Shown: positions 1 through 8,347 of the stretch, piece after piece
How the letters are laid out: each line of letters starts with the position of its first letter
Position numbering within the stretch: the first letter of the stretch is position 1
Origin: Acidobacteriota bacterium
Lineage (GTDB): Bacteria; Acidobacteriota; Terriglobia; Acidiferrales; UBA7541
Assembly: GCA_003224525.1 (NCBI GenBank)
Contig: QHZB01000214.1
Coordinates: forward strand, 1-38,922
Direction of reading: 5' to 3'
Length of the DNA stretch: 38,922 nt
Position numbers and translations under genes: made by a program
The notes under the pieces: model-generated
The model's input: the letters and a program-made list of their open reading frames with translations, nothing else
Databases searched by the model: none
What the model was told of the DNA's origin: nothing

Positions 1-40
1 CTACCTCCGAAGACCATTGCTTATCAAATTACCCCCTAAA

Positions 41-59
41 AGTACACCTCCAGTACACC
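41..59. repeat. 8-nt direct repeat beside tRNA-Ser
   Basis: AGTACACC occurs at 41-48 and again at 52-59, an 11-nt period, with a related AGTACTC at 70-76. The repeats lie just past the 3' end of a tRNA gene, where tyrosine integrases often place arm-type sites. No integrase gene or duplicated tRNA end is visible, so any role as an attachment region is inference. Confidence 0.3.
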
Positions 60-99
60 AGCGTCAATAGTACTCAAGTTTATTGGGGTTTTTGAATTA

Positions 100-189
<90 letters not shown>

Positions 190-267
190 CGCGATGGAAA
201 CTACGCTACCAATTTAGCAGAAACCTCCTCTTGGCGCACAGCGGCGATCTCGCGGATCTCGGGCCGA

Positions 268-1542
268 CTACTCATAGCGCAGGGCCTCGACGGGATCGAG
301 GCGGGCGGCTTTGATGGCGGGGTACATCCCAAAGAAGAGGCCCACGCTCATCGAAACGCCCACGGCGAGCACCACGGCCCAGAGCGGAATGGACGACGGC
401 AGACTGGGCACCGCAAGGTTGATCAGCAGGCTGATACCACCGCCGAGCAACACCCCGATGACGCCTCCCACGCCCGTGAGCACAACGGCTTCGGTGAGGA
501 ACTGCCAGATGACGTCGCGGCGGCGCGCGCCGATGGCTTTGCGAACGCCAATCTCGCGAGTGCGCTGCGTGACGGACATCAGCATAATGTTCATCACGCC
601 GACGCCGCCGACAAGAAGTCCGATGGAACTGATGACGGAAATCAAAAGCGCCACGGACGCGGTGATTTGACGAAACTGATCGGCGATCTGCTGCGCGCTG
701 GATATTCCAAAGTTATCAGGCTTGCTGTAGGGCACGTTTCTACGGCGCCGCAACACCCCGCGGATCTGGTCCTCGGCTTCCGACATGCGGCCCGGATAAG
801 CGACGGCACCGATCATATTTTCGTCGTCCTGCGGGAGATGTTTGTGATAGGTGCGATAAGGAACCATCACCGCCTTGTCCGCGGATTGATCCTTGACGAG
901 TTGGCCTTTGCGCGGCTCAAGAACGCCAATGACTTCGTACGAGATACCGTCAATTTGGATGGGTTTTCCGAGCGGATCCATATCCGGGTACAGGGTCTTG
1001 GCGATATCAGGACCGATAACGGCGACGTCGGCACGATGCATGTTTTCCGCGTCGCTGAAGAACCGCCCGCTTTTCGGCCTGGAATTGAACACCTCTTCGT
1101 TGGAAGGAAGCGTCCCGTTGTAATCAATGCCCGATACTTCCTTGCCCAGATAGCGGGCGGTGACTGGCCCGCGACTGGGACCTTCATCCGTCCATCGTGG
1201 ATAGACACTGGCGGTGACCGCACGAACCGCGGGACACAATTGAGCGATGGCCTCGGCATCTTCAAGCGAGAGGGGTTTGCGCGCGCGTTCATCCGGACTA
1301 AGTCTCCCGGCGTGGATGCCGGGATCGAAGCGGAAGATGAAAAGGGTTTCTGATCCGTAGTCGGATAAATACGCGTTCACGTCACCGTAGACGCCGACGA
1401 GGATGGAGACGACGGAAAGAAGAGCGGTAATGCCGATGACCACGCCGAGAACGGTGAGAAAGGAGCGCATCTTATTCTCACGCAGGGTGGTGAGAGCCAT
1501 CCGAGCGTTCTCGCCGATGTTCATGCGCATGGTGACTTCCAT
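268..1542 (-). CDS. MacB/FtsX-type ABC transporter permease (second of pair)
   Basis: Inner-membrane permease of the MacB family. It has one N-terminal transmembrane helix (about residues 20-45), a large periplasmic MacB core domain, and a C-terminal FtsX domain with three helices. The family signature is clear in the TREIGVRKAIGAR stretch before the second FtsX helix. MacB-type pumps use mechanotransmission to export or extract substrates. There is no ATPase domain in this protein, so it needs a separate ATP-binding subunit, and none is in the window. ATG at 1542 is chosen; GTG at 1551 overlaps the upstream stop, and ATG at 1530 behind a GGAAG is also possible. It is translationally coupled to the permease gene upstream. 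The substrate cannot be predicted. Confidence 0.88.
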   Translation of the reverse strand: MEVTMRMNIGENARMALTTLRENKMRSFLTVLGVVIGITALLSVVSILVGVYGDVNAYLSDYGSETLFIFRFDPGIHAGRLSPDERARKPLSLEDAEAIAQLCPAVRAVTASVYPRWTDEGPSRGPVTARYLGKEVSGIDYNGTLPSNEEVFNSRPKSGRFFSDAENMHRADVAVIGPDIAKTLYPDMDPLGKPIQIDGISYEVIGVLEPRKGQLVKDQSADKAVMVPYRTYHKHLPQDDENMIGAVAYPGRMSEAEDQIRGVLRRRRNVPYSKPDNFGISSAQQIADQFRQITASVALLISVISSIGLLVGGVGVMNIMLMSVTQRTREIGVRKAIGARRRDVIWQFLTEAVVLTGVGGVIGVLLGGGISLLINLAVPSLPSSIPLWAVVLAVGVSMSVGLFFGMYPAIKAARLDPVEALRYE

Positions 1543-1547
1543 GGCTC

Positions 1548-2783
1548 TCACAATTCCTGGCGCAACGCTTCGATGGGTTGCAGGTCTGCGGCCCGGCGCG
1601 CCGGATAAACACCGAAGAAAACCCCAACCGCGGCAGAGATCAGCTCCGCGAGCAAAACCGCGGGAACGGGAACGTGCATGGGTACGGACGTCGTTGCGGT
1701 GGCGAGGCCCGCGATTCCGTAGGCTAGGCCGACGCCAATGGCGCCGCCCACCGCCGCCATGACCGCCGCTTCGACCAGGAATTGCAGGAGAATGTCGTTG
1801 TGGCGGGCGCCGAGAGCTTTACGGATGCCGATTTCGCGCGTCCGCTCCGTGACGGTAGCGAGCATCACGTTCATGATGACGACGCCGCCGATCACCAGGA
1901 AGACAGAGACGACACCGACCATGGCGGTAGCGATTACACCCGTCAAGTTTTTCCATAATTCCATCAGCGTGGCCTGGTCGAAGATGCCAAAGTTATCCTT
2001 TTCGTTGGGAGACAGGTGGCGCCGTGCCCGCATCATGGCCCGCGCTTCGTCCTGCGTCTGATCCATCCACTCCGCGCCGCGTGCCTGAATGTTGAGCCAA
2101 ATTGTGTCGTTTGTTCCATACATCTTGAAATACGTCTGGATCGGTATATACGCAAAATTATCCTGCGATTGGCCGAGGGCCGTTCCGATGGTTTTCGCAA
2201 TGCCGACAATCTGGAAGGGCCGACCCTCGATCAAAAGTTCGTGGCCGATGGGGTCAACGTCCGGAAAGAGTTTGGTGGCCAGGTCGTTGCCGATCATCGT
2301 GACCTGGGTCCGGCTACGGTCGTCGCCCTCGGAGATGTAGCGTCCGTCTCGGGGCGTGACGATGTCAATATCCGCCATGTTGGCGGTCACGCCGCGGATA
2401 TTGGTGTCGTTGAGGCTGTGCGAGCCTGCGCGCACTTTTCCATCAATGCGCAGTTCCACCCCTACACGCTCCGGCAACTTCATATTATCGCGCAGAGCTT
2501 CGAAGTCGTCCCAAGTGACCTTTTTGTTGCGCCGGTTGGCCTTCACGTACTCTTCCACGTCCGTGATGATGGGAAAGCGGGTCAGCAGAAAGACGTTGGA
2601 GCCCATGTTGGCAACGCGGTCTGCAATGTAGCGGTTCACCCCGGAGATTAGGGCGATGACCACGATGAGGGTGGAAACCGAGAGAATGATGCCTAGGAGC
2701 ATCAGGAAGGAGCGCATTTTATGGGCGCGCAAGGTCTCAAGGGCCACGCCGATCGGTTCACGCAGCAAAAGCCGGCGTTTCAT
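1548..2783 (-). CDS. MacB/FtsX-type ABC transporter permease (first of pair)
   Basis: 411-aa MacB-family permease with the same layout as its downstream partner: N-terminal helix (about residues 27-48), periplasmic core, and three C-terminal FtsX helices with the TERTREIGIRKALGAR signature. The two are divergent paralogues and probably form a heterodimer in one operon, since the stop here overlaps the possible GTG start of the next gene. The start at 2783 is preceded by AGGGGAAA. No MacB ATPase or MFP/HlyD adaptor gene is adjacent: upstream is a tRNA-Gln on the other strand. An ATPase encoded elsewhere, or shared among several permeases, is the likely solution. A perfect 12-bp palindrome (2874-2885) lies about 90 bp upstream. 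Confidence 0.9.
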   Translation of the reverse strand: MKRRLLLREPIGVALETLRAHKMRSFLMLLGIILSVSTLIVVIALISGVNRYIADRVANMGSNVFLLTRFPIITDVEEYVKANRRNKKVTWDDFEALRDNMKLPERVGVELRIDGKVRAGSHSLNDTNIRGVTANMADIDIVTPRDGRYISEGDDRSRTQVTMIGNDLATKLFPDVDPIGHELLIEGRPFQIVGIAKTIGTALGQSQDNFAYIPIQTYFKMYGTNDTIWLNIQARGAEWMDQTQDEARAMMRARRHLSPNEKDNFGIFDQATLMELWKNLTGVIATAMVGVVSVFLVIGGVVIMNVMLATVTERTREIGIRKALGARHNDILLQFLVEAAVMAAVGGAIGVGLAYGIAGLATATTSVPMHVPVPAVLLAELISAAVGVFFGVYPARRAADLQPIEALRQEL

Positions 2784-2873
2784 GCGTGCGTTTCCCCTGT
2801 CTCTTCTACGCGCAAGTTATTGAAAAGGTTTCGAGCCACTCAGCCTATTTTCGGTTTGACGCTGTCCGGCTTA

Positions 2874-2885
2874 GATAACGTTATC
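2874..2885. promoter_or_regulatory. 12-bp perfect palindrome, candidate operator
   Basis: GATAACGTTATC is self-complementary and is framed by CCGG on each side. It lies between the divergent permease operon (minus) and tRNA-Gln (plus). Its symmetry and position suit a dimeric repressor site, but no regulator gene adjoins it, so the assignment is inference. Confidence 0.35.
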
Positions 2886-2947
2886 ACCGGCTGTCTAGGA
2901 ATGGCGCGAAAAATGAACGGGCTTGAAATTCGGTGGACGGGCGGCTC

Positions 2948-2977
2948 TTGGGCGCATTTGCGGGCGTCTGCTACACT
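2948..2977 (+). promoter_or_regulatory. Sigma-70-like promoter of tRNA-Gln
   Basis: TTGGGC (2948-2953), an 18-nt spacer and TACACT (2972-2977) place transcription start a few bases before the mature tRNA 5' end at 2990. Match to consensus is moderate, but the position is right for a stand-alone tRNA gene. Confidence 0.4.
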
Positions 2978-2989
2978 ATTTGGGCCGGT

Positions 2990-3064
2990 TCCGGGATCGT
3001 CTAATCGGTAGGACATCAGCCTTTGGAGCTGAGTATCGTGGTTCGAGTCCACGTCCCGGAACCA
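2990..3064 (+). tRNA. tRNA-Gln(TTG)
   Basis: Complete cloverleaf. The acceptor is TCCGGGA with TCCCGGA, the discriminator is A at 3061 and CCA is encoded at 3062-3064. The anticodon arm has stem TCAGC/GCTGA with loop CTTTGGA, giving anticodon TTG at 3023-3025 (reads CAA). The T arm is CGTGG/CCACG with loop TTCGAGT. It is a single gene between the divergent permease operon and the convergent copD gene. Confidence 0.96.
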
Positions 3065-3110
3065 AATTTCCCTCCGCACTAATTCCCTGCTCCGGGATGA
3101 AATCCTGGAA

Positions 3111-4745
3111 TCACATTTCGCGATAGTTCAACAGGACTACGCCGATCAGAACGAGACAGAGCGGCCAGAGGCGGGCCATTGCGTTTCGCGTTTGATTTTC
3201 GGCAGGAAGGCGCAGTTCTAGCCAGCGCGACCATCCCAAAGTCACGGCGAGAATAGCAAGCGGGATGTGGCTTAGCTCGGCGAGGACTTCTTCCTTCAGG
3301 TTCCCGAGACTGTGGGAATGCGTGAGGAGCAAAGCGCCGGAAACGGCGACGAGGACAGGAAAGACCAGCCGTGCACGGCCGGGGGCAACGCGGCCCGTTT
3401 GAACGCGCCATTCAAAAACCGCCAGAGCGATTACGAGCAGGGCGAAAAAGCGATGCAGCAAGACTTCGGGATCCGCAAGTGTCGCCCAGAAACCGACGGG
3501 TCCGAGGGGCCAAGTCTCCGGATCGCTGCGGAGAAATAGAAAAGCCGAGAGGCCGAGGAACGCGAGCGGCCAATGGCGCGCCCAGGAGACTTGTCCGACT
3601 TGCGCGACGAGGGCCAGCAGTCCCATCGCCAGAACGACGATGCCTGCCCAGTGATGGTTGTACTCGGACCAAGCCTGTTCGGCGGGAGTGTTCGGGCGCG
3701 TTCCGCTTTGGCCGGGAACGTAAGACTCGGTCGAGAGCGAGCCGGATTCGAATGCTTTTTTCTGAGCGGCGTAGATGTCTTCGGGCAACTCCTGAACGGA
3801 CGGACTGGCGAATCTTGGCGAGCGTGGAGACATGCGGGCGAAGATTTCTTGACCGGTGACGCGGTCGTCAGTGAGATCGGCGGCGGGAGGGAGCGAAGTG
3901 AGTGAAGCAGCAGTGAGGATTACGGTAATGCCGATGCCAATTTCGGCTTCGCCGAAGCGCTTCAGGCTGGCAAGAATGGAGCTGGCCGGCCCGCGGCGGA
4001 CGAGCTGAAAATTGAGCGCACCAAGGAACAAAAGAAGGCCAAAGAGGAGCACTTTGGTGGCGACCATCGCCCCGTAGGAAGTACCGTAAACCGCTTTGAA
4101 TGAGCCAACGTAAGCAAAACTCAACAGCAGACCTGCGGAAGCAAGCACTGCGACGCTTACCAGAGCGAGTTGCGAGAATCTGGCGCTGAGCTGGCGCGCG
4201 AAGTCCGCGGCCGGCGCTCGCCGGATGGCGATTAGCAGGTACGGCAGGCCGCCAAGCCAAACCGCGGTGGCCGCTTGATGCAGGGCAGTGAAAGCGACTA
4301 GCGGCGCGCGGTATTCCAAGCGAGCCATGGAGTGGCTGGTCATAACCGAAGAGGTGACGATGGCGGCCGCGGGAAGAAGCAAATCGGTGTAGCCGGTGGA
4401 TCGCCTTGCAGCGGTTAGGGCAATCACGGTGAAGGCTGACACGACGCCGATTGCCCCGGCGAGGACGAAATTCGCGCCGGCGACTTCACCAAGAGACATG
4501 TCGGCAGACTGTCTCAGAATGATGGAGTTCGCCAGAACGTATGAGATCTGCATCGCAGCCAGCGCGATCGCCGCGCGCCGAATCCAGCGCAGACAGGCTT
4601 GCTGGAGCGCCGCCGAATTTTCATTCACGCGGCGGACGACCAAGATCAAAAAAACAATGCCGCCAATCGCGAGGGACTGAAACGTGAGGGTTGCGCCGCG
4701 GAACAGCACGGAGAGGAAGCCAAAGACTTGGAGCAGGCGGGCCAT
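3111..4745 (-). CDS. copD: CopD-family copper transport membrane protein with C-terminal extension
   Basis: 544-aa polytopic inner-membrane protein with roughly 13-14 hydrophobic segments. Residues about 1-300 match the CopD / YcnJ-like copper resistance D fold, including the conserved helix with ALHQAATAVWLGG. The family is thought to move copper across the inner membrane together with periplasmic CopC. The remaining 220 residues add about six more helices with scattered histidines (YNHHW, THSHS, SHIP), which is longer than a plain CopD of about 300 aa. Its start lies 9 nt after the copC stop with no clear ribosome-binding site, so translation is probably coupled to copC. Copper as substrate is inferred from family and neighbour. 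Confidence 0.85.
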   Translation of the reverse strand: MARLLQVFGFLSVLFRGATLTFQSLAIGGIVFLILVVRRVNENSAALQQACLRWIRRAAIALAAMQISYVLANSIILRQSADMSLGEVAGANFVLAGAIGVVSAFTVIALTAARRSTGYTDLLLPAAAIVTSSVMTSHSMARLEYRAPLVAFTALHQAATAVWLGGLPYLLIAIRRAPAADFARQLSARFSQLALVSVAVLASAGLLLSFAYVGSFKAVYGTSYGAMVATKVLLFGLLLFLGALNFQLVRRGPASSILASLKRFGEAEIGIGITVILTAASLTSLPPAADLTDDRVTGQEIFARMSPRSPRFASPSVQELPEDIYAAQKKAFESGSLSTESYVPGQSGTRPNTPAEQAWSEYNHHWAGIVVLAMGLLALVAQVGQVSWARHWPLAFLGLSAFLFLRSDPETWPLGPVGFWATLADPEVLLHRFFALLVIALAVFEWRVQTGRVAPGRARLVFPVLVAVSGALLLTHSHSLGNLKEEVLAELSHIPLAILAVTLGWSRWLELRLPAENQTRNAMARLWPLCLVLIGVVLLNYREM

Positions 4746-4754
4746 GAATGCCGA

Positions 4755-5132
4755 TCAGGACGGCGATACAGTAAAAGGTATTTCACCGCGGGTGATGTGG
4801 CCGTCGGAGGCCAGCACTTGCCAGCGAAGGCGGTAAGCTCCAGTGGTTAAGCCGGTGGCCTCCGCCGAGAGCGTGTCCGCAGGAGTCTGCTTGCTGATCT
4901 CCAGCGGTTGAGCGGAGCCGTCCGGACGGATCAGTGTCAGGCGAGAACGGAGCGCATCGATGCGGACATTGAAGCGAAGCTTGATCGGAACATCTGGTCC
5001 CGATACGGCGCTCTTCAGAGCCGGGTTTGATTCCAGAAGGACGGCATGCGCGACGGCTGGAGCAACGATGAAAAAAGCCGCGACCGCGGCGAACAGAATG
5101 AGTGCACAAGGATTTCGACGGCTTGGCTGCAT
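4755..5132 (-). CDS. copC: Periplasmic copper-binding CopC-domain protein
   Basis: 125-aa exported protein: signal peptide about residues 1-28 ending APAVA, then a mature CopC beta-barrel that begins with His29 (HAVLLESNP). The Cu(II) site of CopC proteins uses the mature N-terminal His plus an Asp-x-His; Asp110 and His112 in SDGHITRGEIPF supply these. No Met-rich Cu(I) loop is visible. ATG at 5132 is preferred over the TTG at 5150 because GAGGAAAG lies 5-7 nt upstream of it. It is first in an operon with copD. A TATAAT box (5204-5199) and a strong hairpin next to the ribosome-binding site lie upstream. Confidence 0.92.
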   Translation of the reverse strand: MQPSRRNPCALILFAAVAAFFIVAPAVAHAVLLESNPALKSAVSGPDVPIKLRFNVRIDALRSRLTLIRPDGSAQPLEISKQTPADTLSAEATGLTTGAYRLRWQVLASDGHITRGEIPFTVSPS

Positions 5133-5139
5133 GACTTTC

Positions 5140-5163
5140 CTCTTCGCCAAGAATGGCGAAAAG
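5140..5163 (-). promoter_or_regulatory. Hairpin overlapping the copC ribosome-binding site
   Basis: On the minus strand CTTTTCGCCA (5163-5154) pairs with TGGCGAAGAG (5149-5140) around a TTCT tetraloop: 10 bp with a single G-T wobble. The 3' arm ends in the first three bases of the GAGGAAAG ribosome-binding site of copC. Folding would partly mask that site, so a translational switch or thermometer-like control is possible. No known riboswitch is recognised. Confidence 0.5.
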
Positions 5164-5198
5164 CTCCGTGAAAGTTGGGCTATGACTGCTGGAAGAAA

Positions 5199-5204
5199 AT
5201 TATA
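5199..5204 (-). promoter_or_regulatory. -10 box of the copC-copD operon
   Basis: A perfect TATAAT on the minus strand about 67 nt before the copC ATG implies a leader of roughly 60 nt, which would include the hairpin at 5140-5163. No good -35 match is seen at 16-18 nt, which may mean an activator is needed. Confidence 0.45.
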
Positions 5205-5324
5205 CAGAAGCCGGAGTGGATTGCTATTTCATTCGGGCGCGACCGTTCGCACGCGGCTGCCTCTACGGCCTGCGCATGAGCAAAGGAAACCCGCCGGCGG
5301 GACCGCGGCTGAATTCGGCCGAAG

Positions 5325-5507
5325 TCATTCTTGCGAGCTGATCTCGTTGCTGTGATTCCAATCGATGGTTGGATCGGAGGCCGGATCGTAGGTAATTTCG
5401 GTGGCAGCGGGCTTATCCAGCTTTCGCTGCGCGCGCTTTTCTTCCTTCATTTTTCGCTTCTCGATGCGCTTCATTTCTTTCTGGCGCTTCTGAAATGTCG
5501 TGGTCAT
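5325..5507 (-). CDS. Small lysine-rich coiled protein of unknown function
   Basis: 60-aa protein whose first 35 residues are a highly charged helix (KRQKEMKRIEKRKMKEEKRA), followed by a more acidic tail. The strong GAGGAGAGG ribosome-binding site just before the ATG and the charged-helix composition argue that it is a real gene. The basic helix suggests nucleic-acid or ribosome contact, which is inference. It lies 74 nt downstream of the RRM gene on the same strand and may be co-transcribed. Function unknown. Confidence 0.7.
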   Translation of the reverse strand: MTTTFQKRQKEMKRIEKRKMKEEKRAQRKLDKPAATEITYDPASDPTIDWNHSNEISSQE

Positions 5508-5581
5508 AAGCCTCTCCTCACAGCAGAGTGCGGCGAGGGCCCTGGCCCCTGCCGTCCCAGCCCACCCATGGAAAAGAATAA

Positions 5582-5980
5582 CTACCAGCGCGGTTCGCGC
5601 GGCTGGCGCGCCGACTCACGGTAATCTTCATTCGAAAAACGGTCGCGTCCGCCGCCCTTGCCGCGTCCACCGCTGGGCCCGCGTCCTCCGCTCGGCCCAC
5701 CAAAACTCTTTGGGCCGCGTGGCGGGCCGCCTTCGCCCTTCGGGCGCGCTTCGTTCACTTTCAAATTGCGCCCGCCAACTTCTTTTCCATCGAGGGCAGT
5801 CATGGCCGCCGCCGCTTCCGCGTCGTTGGGCATTTCGATGAATGCAAAACCACGCGCGCGGCCGGTCTCACGGTCCATGGCCATGTGAACGCGCGTTACC
5901 TGGCCGAACGGCGCAAACAGCTCGCGCAGTTCGCTCTCCGTGGTCTGGAAGCTCATGTTGCCCACAAATAAACTCTTCAT
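5582..5980 (-). CDS. RRM-domain RNA-binding protein
   Basis: 132-aa protein with a single RNA recognition motif (residues 1-80): RNP2 is LFVGNM at 4-9 and RNP1 is RGFAFIEM at 43-50, with the aromatic residues that stack on RNA. A Gly/Arg/Pro-rich tail (about 81-132) resembles the tails of cyanobacterial Rbp and plant glycine-rich RNA-binding proteins. Bacterial members are mostly cytosolic RNA chaperones, often cold-induced. The ribosome-binding site is GGGAG before the ATG at 5980. RNA targets are unknown. Confidence 0.92.
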   Translation of the reverse strand: MKSLFVGNMSFQTTESELRELFAPFGQVTRVHMAMDRETGRARGFAFIEMPNDAEAAAAMTALDGKEVGGRNLKVNEARPKGEGGPPRGPKSFGGPSGGRGPSGGRGKGGGRDRFSNEDYRESARQPREPRW

Positions 5981-6184
5981 CTTAATTCTCCCTGTACTCT
6001 TCGAAGCACCACGAGCGCAGGATCTTGGTAAAGTGCCGCTTCCCAGACACTACGAGAGGTTAGTTCTAAACTGGCTGAAATCGAAGGAGGGGCCGCAAAG
6101 CGCACCCAACAAGGAATTCAGACAATTCTACTTCGGGAGTCTACATCATCACAGTAACACATTTCTCCGCGAATGGCCGCATCT

Positions 6185-8347
6185 TCATTTTGAGCCCGGC
6201 TTTGAAGCCGAGATGACGCCGCGAAGGACCGTGACCGAAGCGGCGGGGAGCGAGAAGTTTGTGGACGGTCCGGCATTCACGGTGGATTTTATGGCAGGCC
6301 CATCCGGGTCGGCGGTGCCGCCGGTTCGATTGGGATGCCAGGCATACTGCGCCTTTCCGAAAGTGATTAGGCTTACCGGACCGGTGAAGGTCGCGGCCGC
6401 TTTTTTCTCCTGGTCATCAAATGAAATGCTCACCGTGTGGGCGTTTTCCTGATCCTTATTGATGATGAGCAGGGACCATTGGCGGTCCGGCCGCAGCGCC
6501 GCATAAGTGGTCACGAGCACATGCCCCGCTCCGTCGCGGATATCGCTGGCAGCAGGAAAGAGCTTGTGCGCGCCATCGCCGGGTTGCACCCACTCCAGAT
6601 TGATCAACTGGCTCACGAAGTATTGCGACAAAGGCTGCCGGATCTTGAAATCCCCGTCCGCAGAGAAAAAGTTGAACGTCCCGGGAGAGCCATTGTGCCC
6701 ACGGCCGATCGGTTCCGGCATGTAATGAAAGTAGTAGACGGCGCTGCCGCCGCCGCTCAGAAACGCGCCGATATAGTCGGCCAGCCACAGCCCTCCCCAG
6801 ATATCCATGTAGGCTTCCGACGACGCGGAAGAAAGATTTGATTCGGTAATGAAAAAGGGCACATTCGCGGGGACGCCGTCCTCGCGCCACACGTCCATGA
6901 TGTGCTGCACCAGGTAAGCTTCGTCGTACAAACTGCTCCACTGCACTTTTCCCGGATCCATTGGATAGTGTTCGAACGAGAAAAATGCCAACTCTCCCAG
7001 CTTGCCATGGGACTTCAGGTAATCGATGAACCGCCCGGTGAATGAAGCTTTGCCATCGCCATCCGGCCACACTTCGATGTCCTTGTTCTCGCCGGTGAAA
7101 ATTGGTCCGCCCAATTTCAACTTCGGATCAACCCGGTGCAGCGCTTCCGAAAACTGGACGTATAGCGCCGCGTAATCCTCCGGCAACGTGTAATGGCCGT
7201 CTGGCTCCTCGCCCATCTCCACGTAGGAAATCGGATAACCGCGCTTTTCGATGTAGGCAATCTCCGCGGCGGCGTCCTCCGGGGTGCCGTACAACATGGC
7301 GATCGGTATCATCGCGGGCAAGCCCCGGGTCACTCCGCTGGTGTAAAAGAGATCGAAGCCGATCTGGTCTCCAGCCCGTTCGGCCAAATCGCCAGGTTCA
7401 TGCCACGGATCGACGGAGGAGCAATAGGTCGCGGTCTGGTCCTGGTCCGGCGTGTGCCGAAGCAAATCGTGAAATTTGCCATTCTTGGTTGTTGTTCCCA
7501 GATAAACCTCGCGGATGGCGTACCCCAGGCAGCTGCGCTTGTCCGCGCTGCCATGCGAATCGCAGGTGTTCGAAGATTGCGTCATCCAAATGCGCACCCA
7601 CTGAACGTTTACGGGTGCGGTGGCTAGTTGCAGCGTCGCGTTACCTCCCTTTCCATTCGTCACGACGCCGCCGGGAAACGCCTGCCACGAACCCTGCGCG
7701 GGCTTCCTGATGGGATCTTCGCCGGTCCAATACTGCACGGCATATTTCGCGGCAAAGGGTTCGGCCCAGGCGATTCGAATGGCGCTCACGTCTTGCCTGC
7801 CGGACAAATCGAAAAACACCCATTGTGGGTGCAGTGCGTCGTCTTCGCCCGTGTATGCTTTCGCCAGATACGGATTGCTCTTCCAATAGGAATCCTCATC
7901 GCCATCTGTCAAACGCGAATATCCTTCCGTATCCGTGCCATCATCGCGGGTTACGCCGCGATGCGGAAGCGCATAGCCGTAGGAATGGCGAACCAGCTCG
8001 GTGCCGGGCGTGGCGCTGCCGGTGAAGTATCCCTTCCCTGCGGGGTCGCTCCATGCTCCTTGAGGATTCCAGTGCCAGGCTTCCACGTGCAATTCCGTGT
8101 TCTGGCGATAAGTTACGGTTTGCCATCCTGCGGAAAGAATCTGCTTGATCGTGTCTTCCACAAAGAGCTTGTCTGCGGCCCCGTAGGGCAGGCGGTCGAT
8201 GCCGGCGCCCAGGGCTTCGGTCGGCTTGATGGTGTTCGTGGCATGGCCAGGCGTTGCATCCACATGGATGCTTTGGGCGCGCAGAATGGGCACAGCCAGC
8301 GTTCCTACAAGCATTAAACAAAGCGCGCACAATTTAGAGCCGGCCAT
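6185..8347 (-). CDS. Secreted clan GH-A-like glycoside hydrolase with nested discoidin-type module
   Basis: 720-aa exported protein with signal peptide about 1-24 (ending LRAQ). Residues 40-110 look like the first strand(s) of a TIM barrel (ALGAGIDRL). They are followed by an F5/8 type C (discoidin/CBM32-like) module at about 130-290, and then the rest of the barrel. The putative acid/base is Glu381 in VEMGEEPDGH, in the place of the NEP motif of clan-A hydrolases. The putative nucleophile is Glu502 in FFITESNL. A beta-sandwich follows at the C-terminus. The closest general picture is GH39/GH51-like, but substrate and family cannot be settled from motifs. The ribosome-binding site is AAGGGGG, 7 nt before the ATG. 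It lies downstream of the FAD oxidoreductase gene. Confidence 0.75.
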   Translation of the reverse strand: MAGSKLCALCLMLVGTLAVPILRAQSIHVDATPGHATNTIKPTEALGAGIDRLPYGAADKLFVEDTIKQILSAGWQTVTYRQNTELHVEAWHWNPQGAWSDPAGKGYFTGSATPGTELVRHSYGYALPHRGVTRDDGTDTEGYSRLTDGDEDSYWKSNPYLAKAYTGEDDALHPQWVFFDLSGRQDVSAIRIAWAEPFAAKYAVQYWTGEDPIRKPAQGSWQAFPGGVVTNGKGGNATLQLATAPVNVQWVRIWMTQSSNTCDSHGSADKRSCLGYAIREVYLGTTTKNGKFHDLLRHTPDQDQTATYCSSVDPWHEPGDLAERAGDQIGFDLFYTSGVTRGLPAMIPIAMLYGTPEDAAAEIAYIEKRGYPISYVEMGEEPDGHYTLPEDYAALYVQFSEALHRVDPKLKLGGPIFTGENKDIEVWPDGDGKASFTGRFIDYLKSHGKLGELAFFSFEHYPMDPGKVQWSSLYDEAYLVQHIMDVWREDGVPANVPFFITESNLSSASSEAYMDIWGGLWLADYIGAFLSGGGSAVYYFHYMPEPIGRGHNGSPGTFNFFSADGDFKIRQPLSQYFVSQLINLEWVQPGDGAHKLFPAASDIRDGAGHVLVTTYAALRPDRQWSLLIINKDQENAHTVSISFDDQEKKAAATFTGPVSLITFGKAQYAWHPNRTGGTADPDGPAIKSTVNAGPSTNFSLPAASVTVLRGVISASKPGSK

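Noticed and set aside
5521-5565. GGGCCC-rich hairpin between the RRM gene and the 60-aa gene
   Set aside because: Short GC-rich pairing of a kind expected by chance in this composition; no T-run.
7102-8317. Several 140-230-codon plus-strand frames opposite the glycosidase
   Set aside because: Arg/Pro-rich translations without family resemblance; the minus strand has a full signal peptide and catalytic motifs.
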